Below, in pieces: positions 29,682 to 40,286 of a DNA stretch of 64,000 nt (its first letter is position 1; each line of letters begins with the position of its first letter). Under the pieces are notes generated by a model. It saw only the letters and a list, made by a program, of their open reading frames with translations. It did no database searches and was not told the DNA's origin. Position numbers and translations under genes: made by a program. This DNA is from Photobacterium sp. CCB-ST2H9 (GTDB lineage Bacteria; Pseudomonadota; Gammaproteobacteria; Enterobacterales; Vibrionaceae): NCBI RefSeq assembly GCF_023151555.2, contig NZ_CP100425.1, positions 1,054,001 to 1,118,000 of the forward strand, given 5' to 3'.

Positions 29682-31343
29682 ATGAGTGAATCTGAAGCTC
29701 GTCCAAGCAATTTTATCCGCCAAATTATCGATGCGGATTTAGCCAGTGGTAAGCACACCAGCGTCCACACACGTTTTCCGCCTGAACCGAATGGCTATTT
29801 GCATATTGGTCACGCAAAGTCTATCTGTCTGAACTTTGGTATTGCTCAGGATTACCAGGGACAATGTAATCTGCGTTTTGATGACACGAACCCGGAAAAA
29901 GAAGACATTGAATACGTAGAGTCAATCAAGAAGGACGTAAACTGGCTGGGCTTTGAGTGGAGCGGTGAGATTTGTTACTCATCTAACTACTTTGATCAGC
30001 TTTATGCATATGCTCTTGAGCTGATTCAGAAAGGGTTGGCTTACGTCGATGAGCTGACGCCAGAGCAGATGCGTGAATATCGCGGTACTCTGACTGAGCC
30101 GGGTAAGGAAAGCCCATACCGCGATCGCCCGGTTGAAGAAAACCTGGCTCTGTTTGAGAAAATGAAAAACGGCGAAGTTGAAGAAGGAAAAATGTCGCTT
30201 CGTGCCAAGATTGATATGGCTTCACCGTTTATGGTGATGCGTGATCCTGTGCTGTACCGTGTTCGTTTTGCAACGCACCATCAGACCGGTGACAAATGGT
30301 GCATCTATCCGATGTACGATTTCACGCACTGTATCTCTGATGCGCTGGAAAACATTACACATTCACTGTGTACGCTGGAATTTCAGGATAACCGTCGTCT
30401 GTATGACTGGGTGCTGGATAACATCACAATCGATAGTCGTCCACGTCAGTACGAATTCAGCCGTCTGAATCTTGAATATACAGTGATGTCCAAGCGTAAG
30501 CTGAACCAGCTGGTGACAGAGAATCTGGTTTCGGGTTGGGATGACCCGCGTATGCCAACAATCTCTGGCTTACGTCGCCGTGGTTTCACGTCAGCTTCGA
30601 TTCGTGAGTTCTGTAAGCGCATTGGTGTGACCAAGCAGGAAAACACCATTGAAATGAGCTCTCTGGAATCCTGTATTCGTGATGATCTGAACGAGAATGC
30701 ACCGCGTGCGATGGCTGTTCTGGATCCAGTGAAACTGGTGATTGAAAACTTCGGTGACACTGAAACCCTGAAAATTGGTAATCACCCGAATAAACCAGAA
30801 ATGGGCGAGCGCGATGTACCATTCAGTCGTGAATTGTATATCGAACGTGAAGACTTCCGCGAAGAAGCCAACAAGAAGTATAAGCGCCTGGTGCTGGGTA
30901 AAGAGGTGCGTCTGCGTGGCGCTTATGTGATTAAAGCTGAGCGTGTTGAAAAAGACGCTGAAGGTAATATCACCACAATCTTCTGTAGCTACGACCCTGA
31001 GACTCTGGGTAAGAATCCGGAAGATGGCCGTAAAGTGAAAGGCGTCATCCACTGGGTCTCGGCTGAGCAGGCAGTACCGGCTGAGATTCGTCTGTATGAT
31101 CGTCTGTTCAATGTGCCAAATCCTGGTGCTGCAGATGATTTCGCATCGACAATTAATCCAGAGTCACTGCTTGTGATGAAGGGCTTTGTTGAGCCAAGTC
31201 TGGCAGAGGCCAAACCTGAGTATGCTTTCCAGTTTGAGCGTATGGGCTATTTCTGTGCGGATAACAAAGATTCGTCTTCGGCGCATCTGGTGTTTAACCG
31301 TACAGTGGGTCTGCGTGATTCCTGGGCGAAGATTGCTGAATGA
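29682..31343 (+). CDS. glnS: Glutaminyl-tRNA synthetase
   Basis: Class I aminoacyl-tRNA synthetase charging tRNA-Gln. The 553 residues (E. coli 554) include the HIGH motif in [16 protein letters not shown], a KMSKS-like VMSKRKL, and the C-terminal beta-barrel anticodon-binding domains. The start at 29682 (MSESEARPS) follows GAGGTG; an in-frame upstream ATG has no ribosome site and adds 24 residues. It follows nagE and is convergent with fur. Confidence 0.98.
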   Translation: MSESEARPSNFIRQIIDADLASGKHTSVHTRFPPEPNGYLHIGHAKSICLNFGIAQDYQGQCNLRFDDTNPEKEDIEYVESIKKDVNWLGFEWSGEICYSSNYFDQLYAYALELIQKGLAYVDELTPEQMREYRGTLTEPGKESPYRDRPVEENLALFEKMKNGEVEEGKMSLRAKIDMASPFMVMRDPVLYRVRFATHHQTGDKWCIYPMYDFTHCISDALENITHSLCTLEFQDNRRLYDWVLDNITIDSRPRQYEFSRLNLEYTVMSKRKLNQLVTENLVSGWDDPRMPTISGLRRRGFTSASIREFCKRIGVTKQENTIEMSSLESCIRDDLNENAPRAMAVLDPVKLVIENFGDTETLKIGNHPNKPEMGERDVPFSRELYIEREDFREEANKKYKRLVLGKEVRLRGAYVIKAERVEKDAEGNITTIFCSYDPETLGKNPEDGRKVKGVIHWVSAEQAVPAEIRLYDRLFNVPNPGAADDFASTINPESLLVMKGFVEPSLAEAKPEYAFQFERMGYFCADNKDSSSAHLVFNRTVGLRDSWAKIAE

Positions 31344-31387
31344 TGATCTCTAGGCTGGCTTCTATGTCAGCCTGAATCTGAGCGAAA

Positions 31388-31417
31388 CAAAAAACCAGCC
31401 GAAGGGCTGGTTTTTTT
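31388..31417. terminator. Two-way terminator between glnS and fur
   Basis: Stem AAAAACCAGCC / GGCTGGTTTTT with a short GAAG loop and T runs on both strands. Confidence 0.92.
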
Positions 31418-31434
31418 ATGAGGTTGAAAGATGG

Positions 31435-31884
31435 TTATTTTTTCTCGTCGTGCAGACTTTCATCTTTGTTGCAATCACCTGCAGTACAATGGCCGTACAG
31501 ATATAAACTGTGGTTTGTCAGGCGGATGTTGTAGCTTTCAGCAATCTGCTTTTGTCGTTCTTCAATCAGATCATCTGAAAATTCAATGACTTTTCCGCAA
31601 TCAAGACACACAAGGTGATCGTGGTGATGCTGGGTAGAAAGTTCAAAAACTGACTTTCCGCCTTCAAAATGGTGTCGAGTGACAATGCCTGCATCGTCAA
31701 ACTGGTTCAGAACACGGTAAACAGTGGCCAGGCCAATCTCTTCACCAATATCGATCAACTTTTTGTACAAATCTTCAGCACTGATGTGTTGACACTCAGG
31801 ATCCTGAAGTACTTCCAAAATTTTCAGGCGCGGAAGTGTGACTTTTAGACCTGCTTGTTTAAGTGCTTGGTTGTTATCTGACAT
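31435..31884 (-). CDS. fur: Ferric uptake regulator Fur
   Basis: Iron-dependent repressor of uptake genes. The 149-residue protein (E. coli 148) has a winged helix (residues about 10-80, LPRLKILEVLQ, GLATVYRVLNQFDDAGI) and metal ligands in QHHHDHLVCLDCGKVIEF plus the C-terminal GHCTAGDC. Two CxxC-like pairs indicate the structural zinc site. AGGAAAC lies just before the start. Order glnS-fur is convergent here. Confidence 0.98.
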   Translation of the reverse strand: MSDNNQALKQAGLKVTLPRLKILEVLQDPECQHISAEDLYKKLIDIGEEIGLATVYRVLNQFDDAGIVTRHHFEGGKSVFELSTQHHHDHLVCLDCGKVIEFSDDLIEERQKQIAESYNIRLTNHSLYLYGHCTAGDCNKDESLHDEKK

Positions 31885-32086
31885 TCGAGTTTCCTTTGGC
31901 TAGCCGTAACAATGAAAATGGAGGTTACGGTAGTCTTTCGCATATCTGTTCATTATAAGTGACGACAGCACAACAATAAACCTTAATGCTGAATGGGTCT
32001 AGGAAAGTTGTGACTTTAATTCGCCTGATATAAATGTTAAAAAAACGTACTATACTCATCGTACCAGATCATAGGGAAGTGAAGGC

Positions 32087-32602
32087 GTGTACAAGTTTTA
32101 TAAGCCTGGCATTGTAAAATTTGCCTTGAATATCTGGCCGCCATTTTGGGGGGCCGGCATTCGGATTCGACGGATCAGTGAGGATTTTCGCCATGTAGAA
32201 ATCTGCCTGAAGTTAAGATGGTGGAATAAGAATGCAAACCGGACGCAATATGGCGGCAGTATTTTTTCGCTGACGGATCCAGTCTATGCGCTGATGCTGA
32301 TGGGAATTCTCGGGAAAGAATACTTTGTCTGGGATAAACAGGCAGAAGTGAATTTTCTGAAGCCGGGTCAGACCGATTTAACGGCTGTTTTTACGATTTC
32401 AGACCAGTATGTTGATGAAATCAGACGTTCGACAGCATCGGGTGATAAGTTTTTTCCTGAATTTATTGTGCATGTCATGGATGCAAAAGGAGAGGTTGTT
32501 GCTCAGGTGAAACGCGTGCTTTATGTGAGAAAAAAACCGCAGTACCGGGAAACTGATTCTGATGAGCAGCAAAATCAAAGCGAAGCTTTGGTAAATGAAT
32601 GA
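32087..32602 (+). CDS. DUF4442 hotdog-fold protein
   Basis: A 171-residue protein of the DUF4442 family, related to PaaI/YiiD-type hotdog thioesterases. Seen: an N-terminal helix (MYKFYKPGIVKFALNIWPPF), the central hotdog helix NRTQYGGSIFSLTDPVYALM, and strands ending AQVKRVLYVRKKP. An acyl-CoA thioesterase role is only inferred from the fold; no catalytic acid is clear. The start is a GTG at 32087 after GAAGG; a TATACT hexamer at 32051-32056 could be its -10. A long terminator stem starts at its stop codon. Confidence 0.75.
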   Translation: MYKFYKPGIVKFALNIWPPFWGAGIRIRRISEDFRHVEICLKLRWWNKNANRTQYGGSIFSLTDPVYALMLMGILGKEYFVWDKQAEVNFLKPGQTDLTAVFTISDQYVDEIRRSTASGDKFFPEFIVHVMDAKGEVVAQVKRVLYVRKKPQYRETDSDEQQNQSEALVNE

Positions 32603-32630
32603 AAAAAAACGCGCGAAAGCGCGTTTTTTT
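32602..32630. terminator. Two-way terminator between DUF4442 gene and fldA
   Basis: Stem AAAAAAACGCGC / GCGCGTTTTTTT with a GAAA tetraloop. Confidence 0.93.
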
Positions 32631-32651
32631 AAAGTTGTAGAGGGATGTCGC

Positions 32652-33179
32652 TTAGTCAGCTAGTTCAGCCAGACACATTTCTTCGTAGATTTGTTTCACC
32701 CACTTTTCAACACGCTCATCCGTCAGTTCTGGTTGACGATCTTCATCAATGCACAGACCGACAAAGTGGCTGTCGTCTACCAGCGCTTTTGAGGCTTCAA
32801 ATTCGTAGCCTTCAGTCGGGAAATGACCCACGATCACGGCACCACGTCCTTCAACGATATCACGGACTGTACCCATGGCATCACAGAAGTACTCGGCGTA
32901 ATCTTCCTGATCACCACAGCCAAAAATTGCGACCAGTTTGTTCTCGAAATCGATGCCTTCCAGTTCAGGGAAGAAGTCATCCCAGTCACATTGAGCTTCA
33001 CCGTAGTACCAGGTCGGGATGCCCAGCAGCAGCAGGTCGAAGTTTTCAATATCTTCTTTGCTGCTCTTAGCAATGTCTTTGACTTCAACCAGATTTTTAC
33101 CCAGTTGCTTTTGGATCATTTTAGCGACGGCTTCTGTGTTACCTGTGTCGCTACCAAAGAAGAGTCCTACACTCGCCAT
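32652..33179 (-). CDS. fldA: Flavodoxin FldA
   Basis: Soluble FMN electron carrier that reduces activators of radical and methionine-synthase enzymes. The 175-residue protein (E. coli 176) has the FMN phosphate loop GSDTGNTEAVAK (about 9-20) and ring-binding loops TWYYGEAQCDW and CGDQEDYAEYFCDA; the inserted strand of long-chain flavodoxins is present. Proximity to fur matches enteric chromosomes, where fldA-fur are neighbours, but here a DUF4442 gene lies between them. Confidence 0.97.
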   Translation of the reverse strand: MASVGLFFGSDTGNTEAVAKMIQKQLGKNLVEVKDIAKSSKEDIENFDLLLLGIPTWYYGEAQCDWDDFFPELEGIDFENKLVAIFGCGDQEDYAEYFCDAMGTVRDIVEGRGAVIVGHFPTEGYEFEASKALVDDSHFVGLCIDEDRQPELTDERVEKWVKQIYEEMCLAELAD

Positions 33180-33377
33180 AGTAGAGATTACCCGTGTTTA
33201 AGTTGTTGGCCGCCAGCTATGGCTAACGGCATCAGAAAATGAACAGGCTGTCGGTCACTCTGGTGCTGATACGCGCCTGAAAGTATTCGTTGCAGCGATC
33301 GTGGTGTCGGCTGTTGTGAAAACCTTAAGATTGCCCTTTGGGTTTGCTTGAGCTGAAAAAAGCCGAAACCTCAGGTT

Positions 33378-33599
33378 TTAACCGATGCCAACGCCTTCCA
33401 TTGTGAATTGAATCACGCCTTTAGATATGAATCCGAAGCACCCTAAGAACAAGACCAGCCAGACGATTTTACGACCAAACGGAGGCACATTGCCTTGCTT
33501 AAGGACATCTTTGATTGCCATACCAATGAAAAAGAAGATAGTAGCGAACAAGAAATCCAGTCCAACTGATTCCAGCAGGTCCATGTGCTCGTATAACAT
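33378..33599 (-). CDS. DUF2788 small inner-membrane protein
   Basis: A 73-residue membrane protein with two hydrophobic segments: DFLFATIFFFIGMAIKDVL and IVWLVLFLGCFGFISKGVI, joined by KQGNVPPFGRK. This fits the DUF2788 family of Vibrionaceae and relatives; its role is unknown. The start at 33599 (MLYEHMDLLES) has GGAG six bases upstream; the longer frame from 33623 has its ribosome site abutting the ATG. It is read towards fldA and may share the ybfF transcript (66-base gap). Confidence 0.75.
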   Translation of the reverse strand: MLYEHMDLLESVGLDFLFATIFFFIGMAIKDVLKQGNVPPFGRKIVWLVLFLGCFGFISKGVIQFTMEGVGIG

Positions 33600-33665
33600 C
33601 TGTTTCTCCTTCGCAAGTTTCATCCTTGCATCCGGCGCGCACTATAGCATAGTGTGCCGGATGTG

Positions 33666-34436
33666 TTAATTCTTAAGGCCTTGTAAAAAGTTCAGAATGA
33701 TACGGTTCACGGTTTCTGGTTTTTCTGCATGCAGCCAGTGGCCTGTATTCGTAACCATGTGAGCTTTGGCATTCGGGAACTGACCCATAATGGCTTCTCT
33801 GTGTTCAGGCTGAATGTATTCGGAGTTCTGTCCTTTGATAAACAGCGTCGGACCCGTGAATGGTGAAATCGTTTCCCAGCCCATGATTGTACTGTAATTG
33901 GCAATCAGAGCCTCAACATGGAAGCGCCAGCGGAAGCCCTCATCAGCTTTATAAAGTGATTTCAGCAAAAACTGCCGGACACCAGCTTCTTCAACATGCA
34001 ATGCAAGGTAGTGTTCAGCATCTTTGCGGCTGGTCACGGTCTGATTGTTCACGGCTTGCAAACCGGCGAAGACGTTTTCATGACGGTGTACATGATAAGC
34101 GACAGGTGCCATATCCAGTACAATCAGACTTTTGATGCGTTCCGCAGCCAGCGCTGCCATTGTCATTGCGACTTTTCCGCCCATGGAATGGCCGATGACA
34201 GTGAAATTTTCAATATCCAGTTGATTCAGTACGTCAAGAACATCCTGTGCCATCTCCTGGTAAGTAAAGTGCTCACTATGAGGGGAGCGCCCATGATTAC
34301 GAAGGTCAACACTGATGACCTGGCAGGTATCTTTCAGTGAACGGGCCAGAATGCCAAGATTATCTGCGCTGCCAAAAAGGCCATGGATGAGCACGACAGT
34401 CTGGCCTTGCCCCTGAATTTGATAATGAAGATTCAC
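33666..34436 (-). CDS. ybfF: Alpha/beta-hydrolase esterase YbfF
   Basis: A 256-residue alpha/beta hydrolase (E. coli YbfF 254, an acyl-CoA/palmitoyl esterase in vitro). Seen: the oxyanion region VVLIHGLFGSADNLG, the nucleophile elbow GHSMGGKVA, an acid-bearing strand LIVLDMAPVAYH, and the catalytic His in NTGHWLHAEKP. It is divergent from seqA, the same arrangement as E. coli ybfF-seqA-pgm. Confidence 0.93.
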   Translation of the reverse strand: MNLHYQIQGQGQTVVLIHGLFGSADNLGILARSLKDTCQVISVDLRNHGRSPHSEHFTYQEMAQDVLDVLNQLDIENFTVIGHSMGGKVAMTMAALAAERIKSLIVLDMAPVAYHVHRHENVFAGLQAVNNQTVTSRKDAEHYLALHVEEAGVRQFLLKSLYKADEGFRWRFHVEALIANYSTIMGWETISPFTGPTLFIKGQNSEYIQPEHREAIMGQFPNAKAHMVTNTGHWLHAEKPETVNRIILNFLQGLKN

Positions 34437-34525
34437 AGACTATTTCTCTTGTAGTTAACGCTTTGGCGTAGAGTATACCTTCGCTTCACGTTATAATCTC
34501 CCGGTGATTTTTTAACGGAACGATA

Positions 34526-35089
34526 ATGAACACTACGATGAAAACTATTGAGGTTGACGAAGAGCTATATCGTTATATTGCCAGCCAGACCCGGCACATC
34601 GGTGAAAGTGCGTCAGATATTCTGCGTCGGTTACTGAAGGTGGATGAAGCACAGCATCATCATCAACCGGTCATGCCAGTCCGTCCAAAGGCAGCACAAG
34701 CGATTGTTGTCAGCAAAGATGCAGGCAATCTGCCGCAGTCTGAAGACAGAGTGAAAGCGATGCGCTCTTTGCTGATTTCAGACGAATTTGCCGGCCAGGA
34801 AAAAGCGATTGGTCGTTTCATGCTGGTGCTTTCGACACTCTATCGTCTCGATTCTCAGGCTTTCACCGACGCCACAGAAATCAAAGGCCGTACTCGCGTT
34901 TATTTCGCTGACAGTGAAGAAAAACTATTGAACAGCGGTAAAACGACCAAACCGAAAGCCATACCTGACACACCATTCTGGGTAATCACCAATACGAATA
35001 CTGATCGTAAACGTCAGATGATTGAGCAGCTGATGCAAAAAATGCAGTTTACTCAGGACATCATCGACAAAGTTTGCGGTGAAATTTAA
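34526..35089 (+). CDS. seqA: Negative modulator of replication initiation SeqA
   Basis: Binds hemimethylated GATC and sequesters oriC after replication. The 187-residue protein (E. coli 181) has the N-terminal oligomerisation domain KTIEVDEELYRYIASQTRHI then GESASDILRRLL, a linker, and the C-terminal DNA-binding domain with KAIGRFMLVLSTLYR and RTRVYFADSE. A start at 34526 (MNTTMKT) has GGAA six bases upstream; the E. coli-like start would be 34538. pgm follows at 42 bases. Confidence 0.97.
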   Translation: MNTTMKTIEVDEELYRYIASQTRHIGESASDILRRLLKVDEAQHHHQPVMPVRPKAAQAIVVSKDAGNLPQSEDRVKAMRSLLISDEFAGQEKAIGRFMLVLSTLYRLDSQAFTDATEIKGRTRVYFADSEEKLLNSGKTTKPKAIPDTPFWVITNTNTDRKRQMIEQLMQKMQFTQDIIDKVCGEI

Positions 35090-35131
35090 CCGCTGCTGAT
35101 ACAGCAAAAAACTCGTACAAGGGATATGTTC

Positions 35132-36778
35132 ATGGCGATTCATCCTCGTGCCGGGCAGCGCGCCCGGCAAGAAGACATGCATAACATTCCGGCCCTGGTG
35201 GCCAATTATTTTTTGATTGAACCGGATGCATCTGAACCGTCTCAGCGGGTTGCATTTGGAACTTCAGGCCATCGCGGCAGTGCTGACAAAGGTACATTTA
35301 ACCAGTTTCACATTTGGGCGATTGCTCAGGCTGTGGCTGATGTACGCCGGGAGCAGGGGATCACGGGTCCGCTGTTTTTGGGGAAAGATACGCATGCTTT
35401 ATCTGAGCCCGCATTTCTTTCTGCTTTGGAAGTACTGGTTGCCAATGATGTCAAAGTCATTGTCCAGATGAAACAAGGCTATACGCCAACTCCAGGGATA
35501 TCGCATGCCATTCTGACTTATAACCGCGAACATGCGGATAAAGCGGATGGGATTGTGATCACACCTTCGCACAACCCACCACAGGATGGCGGGATTAAGT
35601 ACAATCCTCCTCATGGCGGTCCTGCCGAAGGTGCGCTTACGACTGCGATTGAAAATCGCGCAAATCAGCTGATTGCTGATGGCCTGGTTGGCGTGAAACG
35701 CATTCCTGTTTCTGAAGCCCTGTCGAGTGAATTCGTCTCTGAGCAGGATCTGGTAGCACCTTATGTGGCTGATCTCATCCATGTCATTGATATGGCTGCC
35801 ATTCAACAGGCGAACCTGAAACTTGCTGTGGACCCGCTCGGAGGTTCCGGAATTGAGTATTGGCGTGCCATTGGTAGCCACTACAATCTGGACCTGACGC
35901 TGGTGGATGAATCGATTGATCCGGCGTTCCGGTTTATGAGCCTGGATAAAGACGGTGTCGTTCGCATGGACTGCTCGTCTCCTTATGCGATGGCGGGTCT
36001 GCTTGCCCATAAGGACGATTATGATCTGGCATTCGGAAACGATCCTGATTTTGACCGCCACGGCATCGTGACACCGGCAGGACTGATGAATCCGAACCAT
36101 TTCCTGGCTGTGTGTATCGATTATCTTTATCGCCACCGTCCGGAATGGAAAGCAACGGTTGCTGTTGGTAAAACACTGGTTTCCAGTGCCATCATTGATC
36201 GGGTCGTCGCTGATTTAGGCCGTGAATTGTGTGAGGTCCCTGTAGGCTTCAAATGGTTTGTTGATGGCTTGTACAGCGGTGAGCTGGGCTTTGGTGGTGA
36301 AGAAAGTGCAGGAGCTTCTTTCCTGCGCAAGGATGGAACACCTTGGTCAACGGATAAAGACGGCATTCTGCTTTGTTTGCTGGCGGTTGAGATCACCGCG
36401 GTGACAGGCATGAATCCGCAGCAATATTACCAGGCCTTAACCGAGAAACATGGTGAATGTTGCTACAGCCGCTTGCAGGCAGTTGCAAACGGCGAACAGA
36501 AAGCTGTGTTGAGTAAACTGTCGCCGGAAATGGTGAAAGCAGAAATGCTGGCAGGTGATGAGATTATTTCTCGCCTGACGCATGCGCCTGGAAATGGTGC
36601 TGCGATTGGCGGACTGAAAATTACCACCAAGAACGGTTGGTTTACGGCGCGTCCGTCGGGAACAGAAGAAATCTATAAGATTTATTGCGAAAGTTTCAAA
36701 GGTGAGGCGCATTTGCGCCAGATTGAAGCGGAAGCGCAGGAAATTGTCAGTATAGTTTTTGCTGACGCTGGTCTGTAG
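35132..36778 (+). CDS. pgm: Phosphoglucomutase (alpha-D-glucose specific)
   Basis: Interconverts glucose-1-phosphate and glucose-6-phosphate. The 548 residues (E. coli 546) contain the phosphoserine loop [11 protein letters not shown], the metal loop [10 protein letters not shown], the sugar loop GGEESAGAS and the phosphate-binding [12 protein letters not shown]. The start at 35132 (MAIHPRAG) follows AAGGGA by 7 bases; the ATG at 35126 is too close. It probably shares a transcript with seqA. Confidence 0.97.
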   Translation: MAIHPRAGQRARQEDMHNIPALVANYFLIEPDASEPSQRVAFGTSGHRGSADKGTFNQFHIWAIAQAVADVRREQGITGPLFLGKDTHALSEPAFLSALEVLVANDVKVIVQMKQGYTPTPGISHAILTYNREHADKADGIVITPSHNPPQDGGIKYNPPHGGPAEGALTTAIENRANQLIADGLVGVKRIPVSEALSSEFVSEQDLVAPYVADLIHVIDMAAIQQANLKLAVDPLGGSGIEYWRAIGSHYNLDLTLVDESIDPAFRFMSLDKDGVVRMDCSSPYAMAGLLAHKDDYDLAFGNDPDFDRHGIVTPAGLMNPNHFLAVCIDYLYRHRPEWKATVAVGKTLVSSAIIDRVVADLGRELCEVPVGFKWFVDGLYSGELGFGGEESAGASFLRKDGTPWSTDKDGILLCLLAVEITAVTGMNPQQYYQALTEKHGECCYSRLQAVANGEQKAVLSKLSPEMVKAEMLAGDEIISRLTHAPGNGAAIGGLKITTKNGWFTARPSGTEEIYKIYCESFKGEAHLRQIEAEAQEIVSIVFADAGL

Positions 36779-36802
36779 TGTTCCAGTGAAGTGTGTCCAT
36801 GA

Positions 36803-36829
36803 AACCCGCAGATGACTGCGGGTTTTTTT
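36803..36829. terminator. Terminator of pgm
   Basis: Stem AAACCCGCAG / CTGCGGGTTT followed by T residues, at the convergence of pgm with the DUF1853 gene. Confidence 0.88.
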
Positions 36830-37670
36830 ATGGTTTTCTGACAGGATTTAAAGCTGCGCTGCGGTGTTTATCCCGGTTATGTAGTGGCCAGTGGTCGGGC
36901 ACAATGAACCAGACGCGATGGCACGCATCGATACCCTGAGTGGGAACGGTGATCGTACTTACATCCATTTCAAGCGTTGTTGGAACATAGGCCGGCGGCG
37001 TCAGCCATTCGCGTTTGGACAGTGTTCTCAAGGAGAGCGTGTCTGCCTGTGATTGGAAACACCATAAGCCTTTATTAACGCAGGGGTTAATGGATAATCC
37101 GGAACCTGACTCTTCATACCGAAAGTGGTCAAAGAGCCTTCCCTGCACAATCAGACGCTGGCAAACCGGCTGTCCCAGCGTTTCTGCATATTGGGTCTGA
37201 TAGGCTTGATGACTTGTCATAGCCAGTTGATGATCAACCATTCGGTTGATTTTTCGGTCCAGGTTGTCTGCTGAGTTTGGCCCTAACCAGCGATTTTGGT
37301 GAGCCAGATAAAATTTGATGGCCACTTCCCAGTGTTCCAGTTGATTCATGGACTTGTTGAAAACCAGAAAATCAATTGCGCCAAGTGTACGCTTGTCTTC
37401 ATGAAGCTGCAGTTCTTCAGCGACCAGTTCGAAATCAGGATGGTGGATGATCAACTGTTGCCAAAGCCACTGATAATAAAAGCCAAGCCGCTGGTTCCCC
37501 TCATAGCTCACATGTGTCGGAATGACTGCCCGTTTTCTGAAATGAGAGAGCCAGGCATCATCAACCTGATGGCTGATGTCCTGGGTCAGGACAGGAATGG
37601 TCAGGACACTCTGAAAATCTCTGTCGTGAACATTACGTTCTTTTCTTTCACCTTTTATGAAATTTGTCAT
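36828..37670 (-). CDS. DUF1853 protein (PD-(D/E)XK-like)
   Basis: A 280-residue protein of the DUF1853 family. The segment LGAIDFLVFNKSMNQLEHWE followed by VAIKFYL matches the D...ExK core of PD-(D/E)XK nucleases, about residues 92-120. The family has no experimentally known role that I can name. The start ATG at 37670 lacks a clear ribosome site, so the true start is uncertain. It is convergent with pgm and divergent from the DUF2517 gene. Confidence 0.75.
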   Translation of the reverse strand: MTNFIKGERKERNVHDRDFQSVLTIPVLTQDISHQVDDAWLSHFRKRAVIPTHVSYEGNQRLGFYYQWLWQQLIIHHPDFELVAEELQLHEDKRTLGAIDFLVFNKSMNQLEHWEVAIKFYLAHQNRWLGPNSADNLDRKINRMVDHQLAMTSHQAYQTQYAETLGQPVCQRLIVQGRLFDHFRYEESGSGLSINPCVNKGLWCFQSQADTLSLRTLSKREWLTPPAYVPTTLEMDVSTITVPTQGIDACHRVWFIVPDHWPLHNRDKHRSAALNPVRKP

Positions 37671-37795
37671 CAATATTTGTCTGAATTCGATTATTTACCA
37701 GTTTTTAACAAGAATAAAACAAAATAAAAGTAGTAAAATTTCAAAAACGCGCTACAGTGTAGAGGTATGACCAGTTAGCAAATCAGGAGGCAATG

Positions 37796-38002
37796 ATGTT
37801 TACACCTTTATCAACTCAACAAATTATCCTGCGCCGGACTTTTGTTGTGATCGCGGGCGTGCTGAGCTTTCCGATTTTGATGCTGATGCCGACCTCTATC
37901 AAGTCACGTGTTTACAGTTATCTGCATAAGGTCTGGCTGAAAACCAGCACAAAACCTGTCTGGCTGAAGCAGTCAGAGCATGGTGTTCAGGAACTTTACT
38001 AA
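37796..38002 (+). CDS. ybfA: DUF2517 small protein (YbfA-like)
   Basis: A 68-residue protein with one hydrophobic segment (RTFVVIAGVLSFPILMLMP) and a C-terminal RVYSYLHKVWLKTSTKPVWL, which matches the E. coli YbfA pattern (68 residues, DUF2517). It is probably an inner-membrane protein; its function is unknown. AGGAGG at 37785-37790 is 5 bases before the second of two adjacent ATGs, so 37796 is preferred. A good terminator follows. Confidence 0.75.
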   Translation: MFTPLSTQQIILRRTFVVIAGVLSFPILMLMPTSIKSRVYSYLHKVWLKTSTKPVWLKQSEHGVQELY

Positions 38003-38031
38003 GCATACCAGCATACTGGTGTTGCTGTTGA

Positions 38032-38056
38032 AATGCTGCCATCGGCAGCATTTTTT
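38032..38056 (+). terminator. Terminator of the DUF2517 gene
   Basis: Perfect stem AATGCTGCC / GGCAGCATT with a 3-base loop and a T run. Confidence 0.9.
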
Positions 38057-38157
38057 ATGACAAATGGGCAATAAGACCCAGTCCCGAGCTCGTTCTGACT
38101 GGTTCTCTCCTTGCTGAGTTGGTTAAAATAAATGTATCAGCTCTGAAGGAAGCACGC

Positions 38158-38916
38158 ATGAACAACCTTAAACTCGAATCAATTCTGAATACTTTACTAA
38201 GCCCGCATTTGATCAGGGATTACTGTCCCAATGGTTTACAGGTTGAAGGGAAAAGTGAAGTTCAAACCATTGTCAGTGGTGTGACAGCTTGTCAGGCTTT
38301 AATTGATCGCGCTATCGAGATGAAAGCGGATGCATTGTTGGTTCACCACGGATACTTCTGGAAAAATGAACCGGCAGAAATTCGTGGCATGAAATACCGT
38401 CGCATCAAAGCGTTGATTGAAAATGGGATTAACCTGTATGCCTACCACTTGCCTCTGGATGTCCATCAGGAGTTAGGGAATAACGCCCAGCTGGCTGAGC
38501 TGCTTGGGATCAAGCATTTAGGTGGCATGGAGCCGGGTAATCCCCATCCTGTAGCTGTTTATGGGGAGTTTCCGACACCGCTTACCGGTGAACAGCTGGC
38601 GACCCGGATTGAGAAAGCATTACACAGGAAACCGCTTCATATCGGAGAAGGTGGGGCCGCCGAGATTAAGACGGTTGGCTGGTGCACCGGTGGGGGCCAG
38701 GACTTCATTGATCAGGCGGTTTCATTAGGGCTGGATGCTTATATTACCGGCGAAGTTTCTGAACGGACTGTCCATACAGCCCGGGAGCAGGGTATTCATT
38801 TCTACAGTGCCGGCCACCACGCCACTGAACGTTATGGCGTTGAAGCTTTGGGCGAGTGGTTAGCTGACGAACATCACCTGGATGTCACATTTATTGATAT
38901 CGATAATCCGGTGTAA
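38158..38916 (+). CDS. ybgI: Nif3-like dinuclear metal protein YbgI
   Basis: A 252-residue protein of the Nif3/DUF34 family (E. coli YbgI 247), a hexameric ring protein with a dinuclear metal site. Metal-ligand regions are visible: LLVHHGYFWKNEP near the N-terminus and the C-terminal HFYSAGHHATERYGVEALG. The name 'GTP cyclohydrolase 1 type 2 homolog' is used for the family, but the reaction is not established here. The start at 38158 (MNNLKLES) has GAAGGA upstream. It is convergent with gltA. Confidence 0.93.
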   Translation: MNNLKLESILNTLLSPHLIRDYCPNGLQVEGKSEVQTIVSGVTACQALIDRAIEMKADALLVHHGYFWKNEPAEIRGMKYRRIKALIENGINLYAYHLPLDVHQELGNNAQLAELLGIKHLGGMEPGNPHPVAVYGEFPTPLTGEQLATRIEKALHRKPLHIGEGGAAEIKTVGWCTGGGQDFIDQAVSLGLDAYITGEVSERTVHTAREQGIHFYSAGHHATERYGVEALGEWLADEHHLDVTFIDIDNPV

Positions 38917-38941
38917 GTTCGCAGGCTGAGGTTGAAGAAAT

Positions 38942-38973
38942 AAAAAAGGTTGAGCAGAAGCTCAACCTTTTCT
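38942..38973. terminator. Two-way terminator between ybgI and gltA
   Basis: Stem AAAAGGTTGAGC / GCTCAACCTTTT with an AGAA loop. Confidence 0.93.
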
Positions 38974-38996
38974 TTTCACAGCGTATATTTACTGTA

Positions 38997-40286
38997 TTAC
39001 TCACGCTCATGCAGCGGTTGGAAATCTCGCTGCTGATGACCTGTGTACAGCTGACGCGGACGACCGATACGGTTGTTCGGATCACTGTGCATTTCGTTCC
39101 AGTGTGCAATCCAGCCAATGGTACGGGACATTGCAAAGATCACTGTGAACATAGAGATAGGAATCCCAATGGCTTTCAGAATGATGCCAGAGTAGAAGTC
39201 TACGTTCGGATACAGTTTCTTATCAATGAAGTACTCATCAGACAGTGCAATACGCTCAAGCTCCATCGCGACATCCAGCAGTGGATCATCGATCTTCAGC
39301 TCTTGCAGTACTTCATGACATGCTTCACGCATGACGGTTGCACGCGGGTCATAGTTCTTGTAGACACGGTGACCGAAGCCCATCAGACGGAATGGGTCGT
39401 CTTTATCCTTCGCACGTTCGATATACTCTGGGATATTTTCAACACTGCCGATCTCTTCCAGCATCCGCAGACATGCTTCATTTGCACCACCATGCGCCGG
39501 GCCCCACAGAGAAGCGATACCAGCAGCAATACATGCAAACGGGTTTGCACCCGAAGAACCTGCCAGACGAACGGTTGACGTTGAGGCATTTTGCTCGTGG
39601 TCAGCATGCAGAGTGAAGATCTTGTCCATCGCTTTCGCTACAACCGGGCTGACTTCATATTCTTCACATGGTGTTGCGAACATCATGTGTAAGAAGTTTT
39701 CCGCGTAGTCCAGATCGTTGCGAGGGTAGATGAACGGCTGACCAATTGAGTACTTGTAACACATGGACGCCAGAGTTGGCATTTTAGACAGCAGGCGGAA
39801 TGCAGTAATTTCGCGGTGCTCGTCGTTATTAATGTCCAGTGAATCGTGGTAGAAAGCTGCAAGTGCACCAACAACACCACACATCACGGCCATTGGGTGA
39901 GCATCACGGCGGAAGCCATGGAAGAAGCTTGCAATTTGCTCATGAACCATCGTGTGGCGGGTCACGGTTTTACGGAATTGCTCGTATTCGGCGCGGGTAG
40001 GAACTTCGCCGTACAGCAAGATGTAACAGACTTCTAAATAATCAGCGTTATTAGCCAATTGGTCGATCGGATAGCCACGGTGAAGCAGCACACCTTTCGC
40101 ACCGTCAATGTACGTAATTTGAGATTCACATGATGCAGTAGCTAAGAAACCAGGGTCGAAGGTAAAGTAGCCAGATGCACCGAGTTTACGCACATCCAGT
40201 ACTTCCGGACCTAGTGAGCCCCCGAGAATCGGCAGTTCGACCGGTGCTTTCCCTTCAATATGAAGAGTAGCTTTCTTGTCTGCCAT
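38997..40286 (-). CDS. gltA: Citrate synthase (type II)
   Basis: Entry of acetyl-CoA into the TCA cycle. The 429-residue hexameric type (E. coli 427) contains the active-site regions [30 protein letters not shown] and [15 protein letters not shown]. The start MADKKATLH at 40286 is preceded by AAAGGAG; a longer frame upstream lacks a ribosome site. It is divergent from sdhC across a 417-base control region, the usual gammaproteobacterial layout. Confidence 0.98.
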   Translation of the reverse strand: MADKKATLHIEGKAPVELPILGGSLGPEVLDVRKLGASGYFTFDPGFLATASCESQITYIDGAKGVLLHRGYPIDQLANNADYLEVCYILLYGEVPTRAEYEQFRKTVTRHTMVHEQIASFFHGFRRDAHPMAVMCGVVGALAAFYHDSLDINNDEHREITAFRLLSKMPTLASMCYKYSIGQPFIYPRNDLDYAENFLHMMFATPCEEYEVSPVVAKAMDKIFTLHADHEQNASTSTVRLAGSSGANPFACIAAGIASLWGPAHGGANEACLRMLEEIGSVENIPEYIERAKDKDDPFRLMGFGHRVYKNYDPRATVMREACHEVLQELKIDDPLLDVAMELERIALSDEYFIDKKLYPNVDFYSGIILKAIGIPISMFTVIFAMSRTIGWIAHWNEMHSDPNNRIGRPRQLYTGHQQRDFQPLHERE